Assembly (NCBI GenBank): GCA_947600345.1
Contig: CANQGC010000169.1
Coordinates: 1-6,510, forward strand
Length of the DNA stretch: 6,510 nt
DNA from: an uncultured Clostridia bacterium
GTDB lineage: Bacteria > Bacillota > Clostridia > Christensenellales > Aristaeellaceae
Reading direction: 5' to 3'
Shown: piece by piece, positions 5,229-6,510 of the stretch
Position numbering within the stretch: the first letter of the stretch is position 1
Layout of the letters: the number at the start of each line of letters is the position of its first letter
The notes under the pieces: generated by a model
Told to the model about the DNA's origin: nothing
What the model saw: only the letters and a program-made list of their open reading frames with translations
Database searches by the model: none
Program-made: the position numbers and the translations under genes

Positions 5229-6506
5229 TTAGGGCAACGCTGCACAAAGGAGGTGGGCGCTGTTGCCTTGAGGGGCGCGTGTATATGGTTCACCGCGCAA
5301 AAAAAGCGCGCCCAATTTGTCCGAAGGGACAAACCGAGCGTGCGCTTCGCGGCGCTGCCTTCCGCCCTCGAGCAGGCGCCCGACGTCAAGGGCGAGGTAG
5401 AGGGAGTCGGTCGCGGGCATCTCTCCGATCCGAAATCCCAGGCTGTCGGCGCACTGCTTCAGGCGGTACTTCACGGTATTCTTGTGCAGGTACAGCCTGT
5501 CGGCCGTCTCCTGCACATTCATGTGCGCATCGAGCAGGTACACCGCCAGCGTGCGCAGGTATTCCTCCGGCCGCTTGCGCTCCTCCAGCGCCTCCAGCGC
5601 GGCGAGCGTGCGCGCCACGCTGCGCTCCCCGATGCGGATGACCTCCCTGCAGCGCTTGGCGAAGGCGATGTCGCCGTCCGTGAGCACGCTCCGCCCCGGG
5701 AGGATCGCCCGGGCGTACGCCTCGTATTCGTCCCAGCGGCCAAAGGCGGCGCGCACATCGGCGGTGCTGCGGTTGTAGTGGGGCATCGTCAGCGTGACGC
5801 CGCCCGCGCAGAGGCGGTTGAGCTTGCGCACCAGCTCCTCCGCGCAGCTGTTGAGCTCCTGAAGCGCGCCCGTGCTCCGGAAGAAGGCCACCAGGTCGGG
5901 AATCCCGTTCGAATTGCCCCGGTACAGATCCACGAGCACCGCGCCGCCCATGCAGCGCAACAGGTCCTGCGCCGCGGCGACCGCGCGCCGCGTGAGCTCC
6001 CGGTCCCTGCGGTTGGCGCGCACCGTCCACATGGTGTGGATGGCCGCCACATCGATGCCCATCGCGGCCGCGAGCCGGTGCATCTTGATCGGCTCGTCGC
6101 TGAGTATCGCCTGGATCAGCGCGGTGGTCATCGGCGCGTCCTCCGGATGTTTCCACAGATCCGCCGCCAGCTGCATCGCCTCCGCGATCGAGCGCACCTG
6201 CTCCTCCTGAAGCGCCCGCGCGTCGCCGATCAGGTAAAGCCGCATCGCCTCGCCGCGCTCCGGCTGCGCGGGGACGCCCCAGATGCAGCTGCCGGGCGCC
6301 AGGGCGAAGCTCTCCGGCGCCATCGGCTCCCTGGGCGCGTTGTCCGGCGCGAGCAGCCCGGCCACGTTCGCCGCCTGGCGCAGCCAGACCGATTCGCAGA
6401 GCGGCGCCATCTCCGCATCCGCCAGCACCACGGAGACCTGCGCCCACTGGCTGATCAGGTGCAGCGCCGACTGCAGCGTGCGCAGCTGGGGCGGCAGCTC
6501 CGCCAT
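5229..6506 (-). CDS. PucR/CdaR-type transcription regulator (start at window edge)
   Basis: This 425-residue protein has the layout of PucR/CdaR-type regulators. It has an N-terminal sensor-like region (about 1-115, no domain I can name), a linker (about 126-150) with TTALIQAILSDEP, a middle region (about 155-270) in the place of the family's GGDEF-like domain, and a C-terminal helix-turn-helix at about 329-358 containing NVQETADRLYLHKNTVKYRL. This last motif is the hallmark of the family, whose members are DNA-binding regulators of catabolic genes that respond to metabolites. The family normally ends shortly after the SLYLALDVGRLLE segment (368-380), but this frame runs on for 45 more residues that look unconserved and cover RNA hairpins. 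The ATG at 6506 is four bases from the window end, so neither its ribosome binding site nor a longer frame can be excluded. The ligand is unknown. Its position upstream of the GH3 gene in the same direction makes that gene a possible target, but this is inference. Confidence 0.85.
   Translation of the reverse strand: MAELPPQLRTLQSALHLISQWAQVSVVLADAEMAPLCESVWLRQAANVAGLLAPDNAPREPMAPESFALAPGSCIWGVPAQPERGEAMRLYLIGDARALQEEQVRSIAEAMQLAADLWKHPEDAPMTTALIQAILSDEPIKMHRLAAAMGIDVAAIHTMWTVRANRRDRELTRRAVAAAQDLLRCMGGAVLVDLYRGNSNGIPDLVAFFRSTGALQELNSCAEELVRKLNRLCAGGVTLTMPHYNRSTADVRAAFGRWDEYEAYARAILPGRSVLTDGDIAFAKRCREVIRIGERSVARTLAALEALEERKRPEEYLRTLAVYLLDAHMNVQETADRLYLHKNTVKYRLKQCADSLGFRIGEMPATDSLYLALDVGRLLEGGRQRREAHARFVPSDKLGALFLRGEPYTRAPQGNSAHLLCAALP
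5299..5333 (-). terminator. terminator-like hairpin and T-run inside the regulator's 3' end
   Basis: On the minus strand TTTGTCC-CTTC-GGACAAA (5333-5316) forms a 7-bp hairpin. After ten intervening bases (TTGGGCGCGC) comes a run of seven T (5305-5299). This lies inside the last codons of the regulator frame, about 70-105 bases before the stop. The gap between stem and T-run is too long for a textbook terminator. CGCGC/GCGCG also flank the T-run and may form an alternative stem. Confidence 0.35.
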
Positions 6507-6510
6507 GCGG

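Noticed and set aside
5246..5641. Plus-strand gene after the strong AAAGGAGGTG site at 5246-5255
   Set aside because: The TTG start at good spacing meets a stop after two codons, the ATG near 5285 is too far away, and the longer frames are antisense to the regulator's helix-turn-helix and resemble nothing known.

Overview
The window reads as a stretch of chromosome from a GC-rich, Gram-positive clostridial organism, most likely a gut Firmicute. This is inferred from strong AGGAG-type ribosome binding sites, sigma-A-like promoters with TATAAT boxes, a circularly permuted family 3 glycosidase of the type known from Ruminococcus and Butyrivibrio, and a PucR/CdaR-type regulator. No taxonomic marker gene is present. 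Three protein genes are visible, all on the minus strand, so transcription runs from the right end towards the left.

From right to left: (1) 6506-5229, a PucR/CdaR-like transcription regulator whose start lies at the window edge. Its last 45 codons look like an unconserved tail and contain terminator-like structures. (2) 5228-4882, an intergenic region with two large GC-rich hairpins and then a well-formed extended -10 promoter for the next gene. (3) 4881-1906, a 991-residue membrane protein built as a permuted GH3 glycosidase (C-domain, Fn3-like domain, then barrel domain). Two N-terminal and one C-terminal transmembrane segments place the large body outside the cell. (4) 1905-1458, an intergenic region packed with perfect hairpins, ending in the promoter and ribosome binding site of the last gene. 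(5) 1457-96, a MATE-family efflux transporter. (6) 95-1, two hairpins that probably end transcription.

The most interesting observation is in the GH3 gene. Its reading frame is intact over almost 1,000 codons and its scaffold motifs are well preserved. Yet the recalled GH3 active-site positions in the barrel domain are nearly all replaced: DGPAG to GGAAA, GRNFE to GGNFA, KHF to QRF, MSSFN to AVAPS, and the nucleophile Asp to Gly. This suggests a membrane-anchored pseudo-glycosidase, perhaps a binding or sensing protein, rather than a working beta-glucosidase. The second notable feature is a roughly 310-bp array of palindromes between the GH3 and MATE genes. Six of its hairpins have three-base loops closed by a C-G pair.

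Each gene seems to be its own transcription unit, because the GH3 and MATE genes both have a promoter and are preceded by terminator-like structures. Nothing in the sequence proves a shared pathway. The regulator could control the GH3 gene next to it, but that is inference from position.
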